Shown here: positions 24,098 to 33,400 of the stretch, in pieces | Numbering within the stretch: the stretch's first letter is position 1 | How the letters are laid out: every line of letters begins with the position of its first letter | Source: an uncultured Bacillota bacterium | GTDB lineage: Bacteria > Bacillota > Clostridia > Lachnospirales > Lachnospiraceae | DNA length: 64,000 nucleotides | Direction: 5' to 3' | NCBI GenBank assembly: GCA_949291945.1 | Contig: CASEXH010000012.1 | Span: forward strand, 18,982-82,981 | Program-made: the position numbers and the translations under genes | Notes under the pieces: generated by a model | The model's database searches: none | The model's input: the letters and a program-made list of their open reading frames with translations, nothing else | What the model was told of the DNA's origin: nothing

Positions 24098-24124
24098 TCT
24101 GGTTGCAGAGAAAGGAGAAGGCTT

Positions 24125-24727
24125 ATGGGTAAAAGAGTGATTACAATTAGCCGAGAATTCGGCAGCGGAGGAAGAACGATCGGAAAGAAAACAGCAAAAC
24201 GCCTGGGAATTCCTTACTATGATAAGGAACTGATCCGGAAGATTGCAGAAGAAACCGGTTTTTGTCAGGAATTTGTTGCAAGACAGGGAGAGGAAGCTTC
24301 CAGCTCCAACTGGTTTTTCTACAGTCTTTCACAGGGACAGGCTATGGGACCTAACGGAATGTCTATGTCTGACTATCTCTGGTCGGTGCAGTACAAGATC
24401 ATTCGGGAACTGGCGGAAAAAGAACCTTGTGTGATCGTTGGAAGATGCGGCGATTATGTACTGGAAGACAGGGATGACTGTCTCCATGTATTTGTCCATG
24501 CTCCTCTGGAATTTAAAAAAGAAAGAATCCTCCGACTTTATGGAGAGCGGAAAGAAAAACCGGAGAAACGTCTGGAAGAAAAAGACAAGAAAAGAAAACT
24601 CTATTATCAGCACTATACCGGAAGAGACTGGGGAATGGCTAAAAACTATCATCTTTGTCTGGACAGCAGTCTCATAGGTATTGATAATTGCGTTGACATT
24701 ATAGAAAGACTGGCGAAAGGACTTTAA
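24125..24727 (+). CDS. Cytidylate kinase-like family protein
   Basis: 200 aa from ATG 24125, 7 bases after AAGGAG. P-loop-like N-terminus 'VITISREFGSGGRTIGKKTA' is the signature of the cytidylate_kin2 group (not canonical Cmk), followed by 'YYDKELIRKIAEETGF', 'CVIVGRCGDYVLEDR' and a lid with Lys/Arg-rich 'RLEEKDKKRKLYYQHYTG'. Members are common in Clostridia but their substrate is not established. GNAT gene 7 bases downstream suggests one transcript. Confidence 0.85.
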   Translation: MGKRVITISREFGSGGRTIGKKTAKRLGIPYYDKELIRKIAEETGFCQEFVARQGEEASSSNWFFYSLSQGQAMGPNGMSMSDYLWSVQYKIIRELAEKEPCVIVGRCGDYVLEDRDDCLHVFVHAPLEFKKERILRLYGERKEKPEKRLEEKDKKRKLYYQHYTGRDWGMAKNYHLCLDSSLIGIDNCVDIIERLAKGL

Positions 24728-24734
24728 GAAACTT

Positions 24735-25226
24735 ATGGGTGATATATTGATCAGAATGGCAAGATCTGAAGAGGCCGGGAGTCTGGCCAAAATTGAAGGA
24801 ATATGCTTTCCTCCCCTGGAGGCGGCTTCACCGGAGCAGGTAGAAGAGAGGATGAGGACTTTTCCTGAAAATTTTGTGGTGGCAGAGACAGATGGAAAGC
24901 CTGTAGGCTTCATTAATGGAGGAACTACAGATAGGCCATATCTTCCTGATGAAATGTACCATGATGTGAGCCTCCATATTCCCGGAGGAGACTATCAGAC
25001 AGTTTTCGGGCTGAATGTACTGCCGGATTACCGGCACCAGGGAATTGCAGGAAAATTGGTAGACTATTTTGTCGAACTGGCCAGAAGCCGGAGAAAGAAA
25101 GGCGTTGTCCTGACCTGCAAAGAGAAGCTTATAGGATTTTACCAAAGACATGGTTTCCAATGCTATGGAGAATCAGATTCTTCCCATGGAGGAGCCAAAT
25201 GGTATGACATGAGAAATATATTCTGA
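24735..25226 (+). CDS. GNAT family N-acetyltransferase
   Basis: 163 aa. The acetyl-CoA site 'LNVLPDYRHQGIAGKLVDYF' (about residues 95-114, R/QxxGxG/A motif as RHQGIA) and the C-terminal 'FYQRHGFQCYGES' strand are clear. The N-terminal 'IRMARSEEAGSLAKIEGICFP' and central 'YHDVSLHIPGGDYQTVFG' resemble the aralkylamine acetyltransferase-like branch. Acceptor substrate unknown. Confidence 0.85.
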   Translation: MGDILIRMARSEEAGSLAKIEGICFPPLEAASPEQVEERMRTFPENFVVAETDGKPVGFINGGTTDRPYLPDEMYHDVSLHIPGGDYQTVFGLNVLPDYRHQGIAGKLVDYFVELARSRRKKGVVLTCKEKLIGFYQRHGFQCYGESDSSHGGAKWYDMRNIF

Positions 25227-25231
25227 AATAA

Positions 25232-25285
25232 AAACGGAACCGGACAGGCGGCTGGAAAAATCCAGTCTCCATGTCCGGTTTTTCT
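25232..25285. terminator. Bidirectional terminator between GNAT and MATE genes
   Basis: AACCGGACA / TGTCCGGTT stem with an inner CTGG aaaaat CCAG hairpin. T tracts follow on both strands, so it can stop transcription of both convergent genes. Confidence 0.8.
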
Positions 25286-25300
25286 TCTTTTAAAGAGGGT

Positions 25301-26662
25301 TTAGAACTCACGGGTAATATTTTTCAGCCACTTATAACTTTTGTAATGCCGGTAGACAAAGGGAAGCTTCACAAATTCATCGGTGCAGATGAGGAAGTAT
25401 ACCCACATAGGGGGAAGCTTGAGCACGAAAGCAGAGAGAAAGCCCAGAGGAACCGCATATATCCACATGTCTATAAAATCACAGATAAATCCCCATCTGG
25501 AATCTCCGCCTGCCCGGAATATACCGCTGATGACAGATGAATTCATGGCTTGTCCGATAACATAGTACATATTGATAAAGAGCATAATGTTCAGATATCC
25601 CTGAGATACAGTGCTCAGATCAGACATGCTCATAAACACAGGACGGAGAAGGAAGATCAGGATCCCTCCTGCAACGCCGCTGAAAAAGGTTACTTTGCAG
25701 AAACGGGATGCGTCTGCTTTTACCAGATCCATACGTCCGGCTCCAATAGATTTTCCCAGAAGGATAGCCCCTGCATTGGCGATTCCGAAACAGACCACAG
25801 TTCCCAGATTTCTGGCTACCACTACTACCGCATTTGCCGCTACCATATCACTTCCCAGATGCCCCATGATCACGGAATACATGGAGAATGCAACGCCCCA
25901 GGACACTTCATTTCCAAATGCAGGAAGCGAATATCGGATAAAGTCTGCAAAAAGCAGTTTATGATGCTGAAAAATCGTAACAGGCCGAAAACGCAGGGTC
26001 TTAAACTTTAAAGCATCTGCCATGCACAAGGCGAGCTCAACAAAACGGGCGATTGTAGTTGCAAGAGCAACTCCTGCAATTCCCATTTTTGGGGCGCCGA
26101 ACAGTCCGAAAATAAAGACTGCATTTAGAATGATATTTAAAACAAGCGCAGTTCCGTTTACAACAGTGGCAAAGATTACTCTCTCAATAGTGCGCATGGT
26201 ACAAAGATATACCTGAGAAATACTCATAAACAGATAAGAAAAGCTGACTATGCGCAGATAAGTTTTTCCAGGCCCGAACAGAGAAGGATCATTGGTAAAA
26301 ATATGCATGAGCAGTGAGGGACTGAAAAAAGCCAGTATAAAAAAGAGGAGAGAGATCAATATGGAAAGACGCATGCCGATCCCCATGATCTTTTCAATCG
26401 TCCGGGTATCCTTCTTTCCCCAGTACTGTGCAGCCAGCATAATGATCCCGGAAGATATCCCTGTATATACAAGATTCAGGATAAACATGATCTGGCTGGC
26501 AAGAGAACCGGCAGCCAGAGCTGTCTGGCTTACAAAGCCCAGCATAACCACGTCAGCGGAGCTGACTGCTGTAGTGATAAGGTTCTGCATGACGATAGGC
26601 AGAGCAAGGCGGATCATATCCCTGTAAAAGGTAGATGTGTTCTCTTTTGTTATCCTATTCAT
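25301..26662 (-). CDS. MATE family efflux transporter
   Basis: 453 aa from ATG at 26662, 10 bases after GGAGG; an earlier in-frame start at 26701 lacks a ribosome site. Twelve membrane helices in two MatE halves, with 'LALPIVMQNLITTAVSSADV' at helix 1 and 'YSLPAFGNEVSWGVAFSMYS' at helix 7, typical of the family. Cation-coupled export of drugs or metabolites; substrate unknown. It follows the LacI-kinase gene on the same strand with a 168-bp gap. Confidence 0.92.
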   Translation of the reverse strand: MNRITKENTSTFYRDMIRLALPIVMQNLITTAVSSADVVMLGFVSQTALAAGSLASQIMFILNLVYTGISSGIIMLAAQYWGKKDTRTIEKIMGIGMRLSILISLLFFILAFFSPSLLMHIFTNDPSLFGPGKTYLRIVSFSYLFMSISQVYLCTMRTIERVIFATVVNGTALVLNIILNAVFIFGLFGAPKMGIAGVALATTIARFVELALCMADALKFKTLRFRPVTIFQHHKLLFADFIRYSLPAFGNEVSWGVAFSMYSVIMGHLGSDMVAANAVVVVARNLGTVVCFGIANAGAILLGKSIGAGRMDLVKADASRFCKVTFFSGVAGGILIFLLRPVFMSMSDLSTVSQGYLNIMLFINMYYVIGQAMNSSVISGIFRAGGDSRWGFICDFIDMWIYAVPLGFLSAFVLKLPPMWVYFLICTDEFVKLPFVYRHYKSYKWLKNITREF

Positions 26663-26830
26663 TTCATAAATACCTCCATAGATAAAAGAAGACTGCTCCA
26701 TGTCACCAAAGCCTAATATATTTTGGCCGGTATTTAATGGAACAGCCCTTTAGAGCTTAAATAATATTATAAAAGAAGCAGGCAGACCCGTCTTTCAATA
26801 AAACAATAAAAAACTACAAAATTATGACTT

Positions 26831-28741
26831 TTATCGTTGCGGAAATAAAAGGTCCGGCTCATTGATCTTTATATGGTTTTCCAGAGAAGGCCTGTCGACC
26901 AGAGCAGGGACCACTCCTGTTCTGGAGACACAGAATCCGGCTGCGTAAGAAGCGATCCGAATGGCGTTTTTTAAAGGATATTCTTCTGTGAGGTAAGAGG
27001 CCAGAGCAGCGATAAAAGCATCGGCTCCTCCTGTAGAATCTACAGAGGGGAAATTGGAGGCCGGAAAATAAAAGCTTTCTTCTGAAGTCCTTAAATAGCA
27101 GCCTTTATGGCCAAGGGTTATGATCACTATCGGACAACCTTTGGAGATGAAAAAGTCGGCCTGATTCTCTACAGAAGTTTCCCCGGGACACAGTACTGCC
27201 GCTTCGTTTTTATTTGGAACAAAAATATCTGTATTTTCCAGCAGTCCCTCAGGAAGAACAGAAAGTGCAGCTGGTTTGACAATGGTTTTCCCCTGATGTT
27301 TCTTTGCGGTTTTCAGGGACTGGATCACAGTTTCTTCAGGAATTTCTGTGGAGATCAGACAGTAGCCACAGCCCTCAAACAAGTGTTCTCTGGAAAGAAT
27401 GTCTTCCGGGGTCAGATGAAGATTGGCTCCGGGCAGGATGGTGATGCTGCTTTCTGCGTCTTTCAGTACATGGATATATGCCTTTCCCGTTAGAGAACGG
27501 GAATCCCGTCGCAGCCCATGGGTGAGAACATGCTCTTTTTTTAAAGTATCGTAAACTACATTAGAATCAAAATCATTTCCCGTTTTTCCAAGGATCACCA
27601 CTTCCCGGCCCAGTTTTGCGGCGCCAATGGCCTGATTGGCTCCTTTACCTCCCAGAGTTGTAGAAGATGAGGTAGTGATCACCGTGGTCCCCGGTCTTGG
27701 AGCTTCATCTACATTTAGGGTGATATCTGTATTGATGCTGCCCACCACCACGATCTTTTTATAGCGGAAGGAAGGGGGGGCATCGATGCTGTCTTCATGA
27801 TCAAGAAGAAGATCTTCAGGCTTCAACGTAAGAAGCTCAGAAGGCTTTGCCTGTTCACACTCCGCAATAAGATTTTCACATACATTTTCTCCGAAACGCC
27901 GGTAGGGGATTCGTATCGAGGAGATGCGTGGAAACCGTATGGCTTCTCTGGCATCCTCACGAAGACTGACCAGGGACAGATCAAAGGGGATATGGTAATG
28001 AAAGCTGTCTACTTTTGCGTAAAGAGCCAGAGCAGATTCAAAATGGGTGCTGACTATTCCGGTAAATCCCTGGAGGGAGATCTTGCTATAAAAGTCCTCA
28101 TCAAAGATTGAAATCTGCATATCTTCTGTATAAGGGATTTCATGGTCAAACAAGCATTTTTTAAATCCCTCAAAAACCATGGCAGAACGGAAACTGCCTG
28201 GCTTAGTCAGACAGGCAATGTTAGTATGCCGATAAGCCAGAAGCTTTTTTGTGGCAGTATACCCCATCAATGTAAAATCCAGACACTGAGAAACGCCGGG
28301 GCTTGGTATGTTGATAAAAGAAAGGGGGATGTTCACCTCTTTAAAATAGCGCTGCCGCTCCATACTGTCTTCACATACCGGTTCCCAGATCACCCCGTCT
28401 ACATGATGGCGGCACAAGGCAGTAATATGCTTCAGTTCCTGTTCCTGACTGTCATTACTGTCACAGATCAATACATTATACCCATGGCGCTGGGCCGCTT
28501 CCATAATGCCGTTTTCCAAAAGATTCGTTTGAGAAGAATGTTTCAGTAATACGCCGATCAGGAATGTTTTGGCATTTGAAAGGCTTTTGGCCGCTCCGTA
28601 AGGGGTATAGTTATATTCTTTTACAATTTTTAATACCCGGTTTCGGGTTTCAATATTAATATTTTCTGCTTTATTGTTTACAATTTTAGAGACTGTGGAG
28701 ATGGAAACTCCTGCTAAATTTGCAATTTCCTTTATGGTCAT
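26831..28741 (-). CDS. LacI-family repressor fused to a ribokinase (PfkB) domain
   Basis: 636 aa from ATG 28741 (a TTG two codons earlier is less likely). Residues 1-55 are a LacI HTH ('IKEIANLAGVSISTVSKIVN'), about 60-325 a periplasmic-binding-like sensor domain, and about 335-630 a PfkB kinase: 'IVVVGSINTDITLNV', 'TTLGGKGANQAIGAAKLG', 'PNKNEAAVL' and the catalytic 'VDSTGGADAFIAALASYL', where GAGD is altered to GGAD with the Asp retained. It probably senses a sugar, perhaps ribose, and phosphorylates it. Gene length is about twice that of either single-domain family. Confidence 0.92.
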   Translation of the reverse strand: MTIKEIANLAGVSISTVSKIVNNKAENINIETRNRVLKIVKEYNYTPYGAAKSLSNAKTFLIGVLLKHSSQTNLLENGIMEAAQRHGYNVLICDSNDSQEQELKHITALCRHHVDGVIWEPVCEDSMERQRYFKEVNIPLSFINIPSPGVSQCLDFTLMGYTATKKLLAYRHTNIACLTKPGSFRSAMVFEGFKKCLFDHEIPYTEDMQISIFDEDFYSKISLQGFTGIVSTHFESALALYAKVDSFHYHIPFDLSLVSLREDAREAIRFPRISSIRIPYRRFGENVCENLIAECEQAKPSELLTLKPEDLLLDHEDSIDAPPSFRYKKIVVVGSINTDITLNVDEAPRPGTTVITTSSSTTLGGKGANQAIGAAKLGREVVILGKTGNDFDSNVVYDTLKKEHVLTHGLRRDSRSLTGKAYIHVLKDAESSITILPGANLHLTPEDILSREHLFEGCGYCLISTEIPEETVIQSLKTAKKHQGKTIVKPAALSVLPEGLLENTDIFVPNKNEAAVLCPGETSVENQADFFISKGCPIVIITLGHKGCYLRTSEESFYFPASNFPSVDSTGGADAFIAALASYLTEEYPLKNAIRIASYAAGFCVSRTGVVPALVDRPSLENHIKINEPDLLFPQR

Positions 28742-28790
28742 AGACAATACCTTTCCTTATTATTCCCTTTAAAAACATATCTATAAAGTC

Positions 28791-28850
28791 ATTATTGACT
28801 ATCTTCCTCATTTTGTCAATATAAGGAAAATGCTTTAAATAAGCATTTTC
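28791..28850 (-). promoter_or_regulatory. Promoter of the LacI-ribokinase gene with upstream inverted repeat
   Basis: On the complement, TTGACA (28819-28814), 17-nt spacer, AATAAT (28796-28791). Just upstream is a perfect repeat GAAAATGCTT taaat AAGCATTTTC (28826-28850), of a form compatible with a LacI-family operator. Confidence 0.6.
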
Positions 28851-29002
28851 TCAACTAAAAACCAGCGCCTGCTTTCCTGTAAGACTATTGTAATGTCCCG
28901 ATAAACATACTACGAATAATATATACTTCTTTCGTTGCAATCCTGTTGAAGGTGTGTTACTCTTTTTATTGAAATATTTACGACAGAAAGCAGAACAAGA
29001 AG

Positions 29003-30148
29003 ATGCGTTATAGAAAACCAAAATATTACCAAAACTTCCGGTGTATTGCCGAGAGATGTCCGGACACTTGCTGTGCCGGATGGCAGATAGTGATTGATGA
29101 GGAATCCCTGGAAAAGTACAGCAATGTAAAAAGTGATTTTGGCACCCGGCTTTTAAAATCCATTGACTGGTACCAGGGAACTTTTGTACAGTATAACAGA
29201 CGCTGCAGCTTTTTAAATGAGGAAAATCTCTGTGATATCTATCGGGAGCTGGGGGCAGAGGCTCTTTGTCAGACCTGCTGCCAGTATCCCAGACATGTGG
29301 AAGAGTTTGAAGATCTGAGAGAATATTCTCTTTCCCTTTCCTGTCCGGAAGCAGCAAGGATCATGCTGTCCACAAAGGAGAAGACAGAATTTGAGGAGAC
29401 AGAGGATGCTGCGGAGGAGAATGAGGAAGACTATCTGGATTTTGATCTGCTGCTTTTTGACCGTTTGGAGGAGGCCAGAGAACTTATCTTTTCTGTGATC
29501 CAAAACAGGTCTCTGGATTTTTCTAGGAGAATGGCAGTTCTGCTTTGGTTTTCTTTTGAAATACAGGAGGCTCTGGACAAAGGAGAATTGTTTGAACTGG
29601 AACTGGAAGAGTGTATGGAAAGCATCCTGAAGAGGGAAGAAGAAGGGAGCCTTGGGGTCAGATTCCGAAATATGAAAGCTATGTCTAAAGACCTGGAAAA
29701 ACTAGAAGTCCTACGGGAAGGCTGGGGAAAAGAACTTGAAAATCTTCAGATACAGCTTTATGATAAAGGAGAAGAAACTTACGGGAAGATTTGTGAAAAA
29801 TTTTGTGACACTTTAAAAAAAACAGACAAAGAGCAGTACTGGGATATCTGGGGAGAACAGATACTGGTTTTTTTTGTCTATACGTATTTCTGCGGAGGGG
29901 TATATGACGATATGATCTATACAAAGGCTGTATTGTCTGTGTTTTCCGTACTCTGGATCCGGGAGATCTTTATGGAGAGATGCTGTATTCAGGGGGAGTC
30001 TTTGGAATTGGCAACGATCTGCCGGGCTGCCTGGGAGTTCGCCAGAGAGATTGAACATTCTGATGAAAACCTGAATCTGCTGGAAGAAATTTTTGATGAA
30101 TCTACCTTATATGTGCCAGAGAATTTTCTTCCTGGTCTAGCAACATAG
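29003..30148 (+). CDS. FliB-like flagellin lysine-N-methylase family protein
   Basis: 381 aa, ATG 29003, weak ribosome site. The N-terminus has the Cys cluster of the YkgJ/FliB type: 'FRCIAERCPDTCCAGWQI' and 'RRCSFLNEENLCDIYREL' with 'LCQTCCQYPRHVEEF'. These Cys probably hold an Fe-S cluster or Zn. The rest is helical and acidic. The family is named for FliB, which methylates flagellin lysines, but no flagellar genes are near, so the substrate may be different. Confidence 0.82.
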   Translation: MRYRKPKYYQNFRCIAERCPDTCCAGWQIVIDEESLEKYSNVKSDFGTRLLKSIDWYQGTFVQYNRRCSFLNEENLCDIYRELGAEALCQTCCQYPRHVEEFEDLREYSLSLSCPEAARIMLSTKEKTEFEETEDAAEENEEDYLDFDLLLFDRLEEARELIFSVIQNRSLDFSRRMAVLLWFSFEIQEALDKGELFELELEECMESILKREEEGSLGVRFRNMKAMSKDLEKLEVLREGWGKELENLQIQLYDKGEETYGKICEKFCDTLKKTDKEQYWDIWGEQILVFFVYTYFCGGVYDDMIYTKAVLSVFSVLWIREIFMERCCIQGESLELATICRAAWEFAREIEHSDENLNLLEEIFDESTLYVPENFLPGLAT

Positions 30149-30163
30149 GAAAGGGGTAAGATT

Positions 30164-30463
30164 ATGAGTGAAGTAAAAGAAAAACCATATTGGGAGGGAA
30201 AAAAATATTCTTTTTTCTGCCATAAAGAATGTGAGTATTTTCCCTGTCATAAAACTAATGACCCGGAGAATTTTAACTGTCTGTTCTGCTATTGTCCTTT
30301 GTACGCCCTGGGAGACCGGTGTGGAGGAAACTTTAAGTATACGGAAAAGGGAGTCAAAGACTGTACGAATTGTCTTCTTCCCCACAAAAGAAAAAACTTC
30401 GGCTATATCATGAGCAAGTATGATGAAATTATGGAGCTGGCAAAAGAAAACCGAAAAAAATGA
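30164..30463 (+). CDS. Cysteine-rich small domain protein
   Basis: 99 aa, ATG 30164 with AAAGGGG upstream, 15 bases after the FliB-like gene. Eight Cys and several His in the pattern 'FFCHKECEYFPCHK', 'NCLFCYCPLYALGDRCGG' and 'DCTNCLLPH', matching the cysteine-rich small domain (PF04071) thought to bind metal. Some relatives are linked to cobalamin synthesis proteins. Co-transcription with another Cys-rich protein suggests a redox or metal-linked function (inference). Confidence 0.85.
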   Translation: MSEVKEKPYWEGKKYSFFCHKECEYFPCHKTNDPENFNCLFCYCPLYALGDRCGGNFKYTEKGVKDCTNCLLPHKRKNFGYIMSKYDEIMELAKENRKK

Positions 30464-30477
30464 TTCCAGATAAAAGA

Positions 30478-30523
30478 CCTCCCCTTTCTTTTTGACTACA
30501 AAAGAGACGGGGAGGCTTTTTTT
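30478..30523 (+). terminator. Intrinsic terminator
   Basis: CCTCCCC / GGGGAGG stem, extended inside by TTTTG / CAAAA, then C and seven T. Confidence 0.85.
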
Positions 30524-30536
30524 ATAGAACCTGTTT

Positions 30537-31199
30537 TTATAGTTTGCTGCTGTTTTTGATAAGAAAGATGATTTTGGAAAGATCCTCACATACATAATCA
30601 CAGACTGGCAGCAGTTCTTCCGTGTAAGGGGTCAGATCAGGTACCATACAGGAAATGCCTCCGGCAGCCCGTGCAGCTTTCAGTCCGTTGATACTGTCCT
30701 CTACGATCAGGCAATTTTCGGGAGGAACCTGAAGGGCCTGGGCAGCTTTCAGAAAAATATCCGGTTCCGGCTTGCATGCAGCCACCTCATCTCCACATAC
30801 GGAAGCAGTGATATAGGATGTGATACCAGCCAGTTTCCAGTAGTGAGCTGAGGTGCTGCGTTTTGTGGAAGTAGCCACTGCTATGGGGATTCCTTCTTCT
30901 TTTAAAAAATTCAGCAGCTCTTTCAGACCTTTCTTTTCCGGCACAGAATACTTGTCAATATATTCTTTTACATATTGACTTCGGATCTGACGGCCCTGAT
31001 CATAATTTACTTTACCGCCATACCATTTTTTGAAAAGAGCAGCGCTTCGGTCTCTGGAACTTCCTCTCATCTGACGCAGATGGTTTTCAGTAATGGTAAA
31101 TCCCATTTCCCGTCCGGCTTTCATCCACCCTTCTTTCATCAGTTTTTCCGTATCAAAAAGAACTCCATCCATATCAAAAATAACTGCTTTTATTTCCAT
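30537..31199 (-). CDS. HAD-superfamily hydrolase (beta-phosphoglucomutase-like)
   Basis: 220 aa, ATG 31199 with GGAAGGA upstream. Motif I 'VIFDMDGVLFDTEKLMKEGW', a small helical cap, motif II 'VATSTKRS', motif III Lys 'CKPEPDIFLKAA' and motif IV 'CLIVEDSINGLKAARAAG'. This pattern is that of the PGMB/sugar-phosphatase subfamily. Substrate not determinable. Confidence 0.88.
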   Translation of the reverse strand: MEIKAVIFDMDGVLFDTEKLMKEGWMKAGREMGFTITENHLRQMRGSSRDRSAALFKKWYGGKVNYDQGRQIRSQYVKEYIDKYSVPEKKGLKELLNFLKEEGIPIAVATSTKRSTSAHYWKLAGITSYITASVCGDEVAACKPEPDIFLKAAQALQVPPENCLIVEDSINGLKAARAAGGISCMVPDLTPYTEELLPVCDYVCEDLSKIIFLIKNSSKL

Positions 31200-31420
31200 A
31201 AAATCATTCCTTCCTGTAATGTAAAAATCTGACAGTATTATCAGAGGTATTTTACCATGGACAAAAAGGAAAGTCTATTCCGAAAAAAGAAGTGACGGAA
31301 AAAGGCGAACATGATAAAATATCTGAGTGGGAAGTAAACAGAAGTTAAAAACCCCGATGCAAGCTTGTCCGTCTGGTTCGTTGCTTGCAGAAATAAAGAA
31401 TTACGATTTGGAGAACATGA

Positions 31421-32188
31421 ATGCAGATTATTATATCACCGGCCAAAAAGATGAAGCGGAAAGAAGAGGAAATCTCTGAGATTACCCGTCCGGTATTTTA
31501 TAAGGAGGCCTGTCGTTTAAGAGAAGAACTAAAGAAAATGGACTTTGATTCTCTAAAAGCTTTGTGGAACTGCAATGAAAAGATTGCAAAAGAAAACCAG
31601 GAACGTTTCCGTTGTTTTGAGATGGATCAGAATCTGACAGGGGCAGTGCTGGCTTATGAGGGGATCCAGTATCAGTATATGGCCCCTCAGGTTTTTACGG
31701 ACAGTCAGTGGGAATATGTAAAGAAACACTTGCGGATCCTTTCCGGCCTTTATGGGATTCTAAGACCCCAGGACGGGGTGATCCCCTACCGCCTGGAAAT
31801 GCAGGCGAAGCTGAAAGCGGAAGGGTACGTTGATCTTTATGATTTCTGGGGAGACCGGCTTTACCGGGAGCTGACAAAAGATGACAGGGTGATTCTGAAT
31901 CTTGCGTCTAAAGAGTACAGCAAAATCATAGAAAAATATCTGGAAAAAGATGTCCGGTATATTACCTGTATTTTCGGAGAAGAGATCCAGGGCAGGATAA
32001 AAGTAAAAGCTACAAAGGCCAAAATGGCCAGAGGCGAGATGGTCCGGTGGCTTTCTGAAAAACAGATTGAAAGACCGGAAGAAATAAAAAAATTTCATGG
32101 ATTAGATTATAGATACAGGGAAGAATATTCTTCAGACACAGAATTTGTTTTTCTGGAAAAAAAGCAGGATAAGGAGAAAAACGGGTGA
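31421..32188 (+). CDS. yaaA: Peroxide stress protein YaaA
   Basis: 255 aa, ATG 31421 behind TTTGGAGA. 'MQIIISPAKKM' start, 'YEGIQYQYMAPQVF', 'LRILSGLYGILRPQDGVIPYRLEM' (read in parts), 'LYDFWGD' and the end 'FHGLDYRYREEYSSDTEFVF' are diagnostic of the YaaA/DUF328 family. YaaA limits free iron and protects DNA from peroxide in E. coli. The stop overlaps the next start (GTGA). Confidence 0.93.
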   Translation: MQIIISPAKKMKRKEEEISEITRPVFYKEACRLREELKKMDFDSLKALWNCNEKIAKENQERFRCFEMDQNLTGAVLAYEGIQYQYMAPQVFTDSQWEYVKKHLRILSGLYGILRPQDGVIPYRLEMQAKLKAEGYVDLYDFWGDRLYRELTKDDRVILNLASKEYSKIIEKYLEKDVRYITCIFGEEIQGRIKVKATKAKMARGEMVRWLSEKQIERPEEIKKFHGLDYRYREEYSSDTEFVFLEKKQDKEKNG

Positions 32189-32658
32189 AAAAGACAGATG
32201 AGATAAAAGAGATCATTGAATACTATGCAGGACAAAAGGAGCCAAAGGACCAGGAGAATCTTACAGCCATGCTCAGGGAGATCCAGGAGACGGAAGGCTG
32301 GATACCTTCAGAAGCCTGCCGGATGGCAGCAGAAAAGCTTGGGGTAAAAGAAAGTGTGCTGAACTGTATCATAAAGCTGTATCCCAGTCTGAAGGCAGCT
32401 CCCTATGTCCATGAAATCCTTTTGTGTACCGGAGAGCGCTGCCAGAAGAAAGACAGTATGGAGATTCTGGAAGCTGTAAAGAAAAAGCTTCAGACAGACA
32501 GGGATGGCCTGTCACGGGATAAGCGGATCCTTCTGACTACCAGAAACTGTCTGAAAAAATGCAGGACTTCCCCAAATGTCTGTATAGACGGTGTCCATTA
32601 TCCCAATATGACAAAAGAAAAAATATTAAAACTGACAGACAGTCTGAAACAGGAGTGA
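32185..32658 (+). CDS. NuoE-like thioredoxin-fold 2Fe-2S ferredoxin protein
   Basis: 157 aa from a GTG at 32185, 8 bases after AAGGAG and overlapping yaaA by 4 bases. N-terminal helices resemble the 24-kDa subunit of complex I ('LREIQETEGWIPSEACRMAAEKLG'), followed by a thioredoxin-fold with Cys at 'LLCTGERCQKK' and 'TRNCLKKCRTSPNV', matching the CX4C...CX3C cluster ligands. It is a stand-alone electron-transfer protein; partner unknown. Confidence 0.82.
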   Translation: MKKTDEIKEIIEYYAGQKEPKDQENLTAMLREIQETEGWIPSEACRMAAEKLGVKESVLNCIIKLYPSLKAAPYVHEILLCTGERCQKKDSMEILEAVKKKLQTDRDGLSRDKRILLTTRNCLKKCRTSPNVCIDGVHYPNMTKEKILKLTDSLKQE

Positions 32659-32663
32659 GAAAA

Positions 32664-33323
32664 ATGCATTATCAGGGAGTACTATTTGATTTAGACGGAA
32701 CACTGACAGCTTCTGGAGAGGGAATCACCAAGTCGGTCCAGTATGCCTTGGAAAAAATGGGAATGCCGGAGCTGGGAAAAGACCGGAAAAAGCTGGAGGT
32801 TTTTGTAGGACCTCCTCTTCTGGAGCAGTTTATGAACTATGCCGGATTCAGCGAAGAAAAGGCGGCAGAAGCTGTAAGGTATTACCGGGAAAGATATAAT
32901 GTGACGGGAATTTTTGAAAACAGGCCATATCCGGGCGTGAAAGAGCTTTTGGAAGAGTTGAAAAAGAAAGGTATGACTTTAGCAGTGGCATCTTCGAAAC
33001 CGGATAAAATGGTAAAGATCGTTCTGGACCATTTTCAATTGGATACATATTTTGATGTGATCATGGGCAGCGATATTAACCGGCCAAAGATGACAAAGGC
33101 TCAGGTGATCCTCCAGGTCCTGGAGAAAATAAACTTTCTGGACAAGCGGGATCAGGTGATTATGGTGGGAGACCGGCATTACGATGTCCTCGGAGCAAAA
33201 GAGACCGGACTTTCCTGCATCGGCGTTACCTACGGATACGGTACCAAAGAAGAACTTTTAAAAGCAGGTGCCGTAAAGACTGCGGCCAGTATCCGGGAGC
33301 TGGGAAAACTTCTGGGTCTGTAA
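32664..33323 (+). CDS. HAD hydrolase, phosphoglycolate phosphatase-like
   Basis: 219 aa from ATG 32664, 8 bases after AGGAG. Motif I 'GVLFDLDGTLTASGEGITKSV', helical cap, motif II 'LAVASSKPDKMVKIV', Lys in 'NRPKMTKAQVI' and motif IV 'VIMVGDRHYDVLGAKETGL'. It is of the Gph/PpaX type, which hydrolyses phosphoglycolate or pyrophosphate-like substrates. Closely follows the ferredoxin-like gene on the same transcript. Confidence 0.86.
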   Translation: MHYQGVLFDLDGTLTASGEGITKSVQYALEKMGMPELGKDRKKLEVFVGPPLLEQFMNYAGFSEEKAAEAVRYYRERYNVTGIFENRPYPGVKELLEELKKKGMTLAVASSKPDKMVKIVLDHFQLDTYFDVIMGSDINRPKMTKAQVILQVLEKINFLDKRDQVIMVGDRHYDVLGAKETGLSCIGVTYGYGTKEELLKAGAVKTAASIRELGKLLGL

Positions 33324-33400
33324 AAATTTTATATAAAGGGATATCCCAAGGGGATGAGGGATGTCCGGGCTTTTGTGGGCTGAGGGCAGGATTAGAGGAA

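Noticed and set aside
26831..28741. LacI and ribokinase as two genes joined by sequencing error
   Set aside because: The frame is continuous through a linker with no stop, no internal ribosome site and no homopolymer at the junction.
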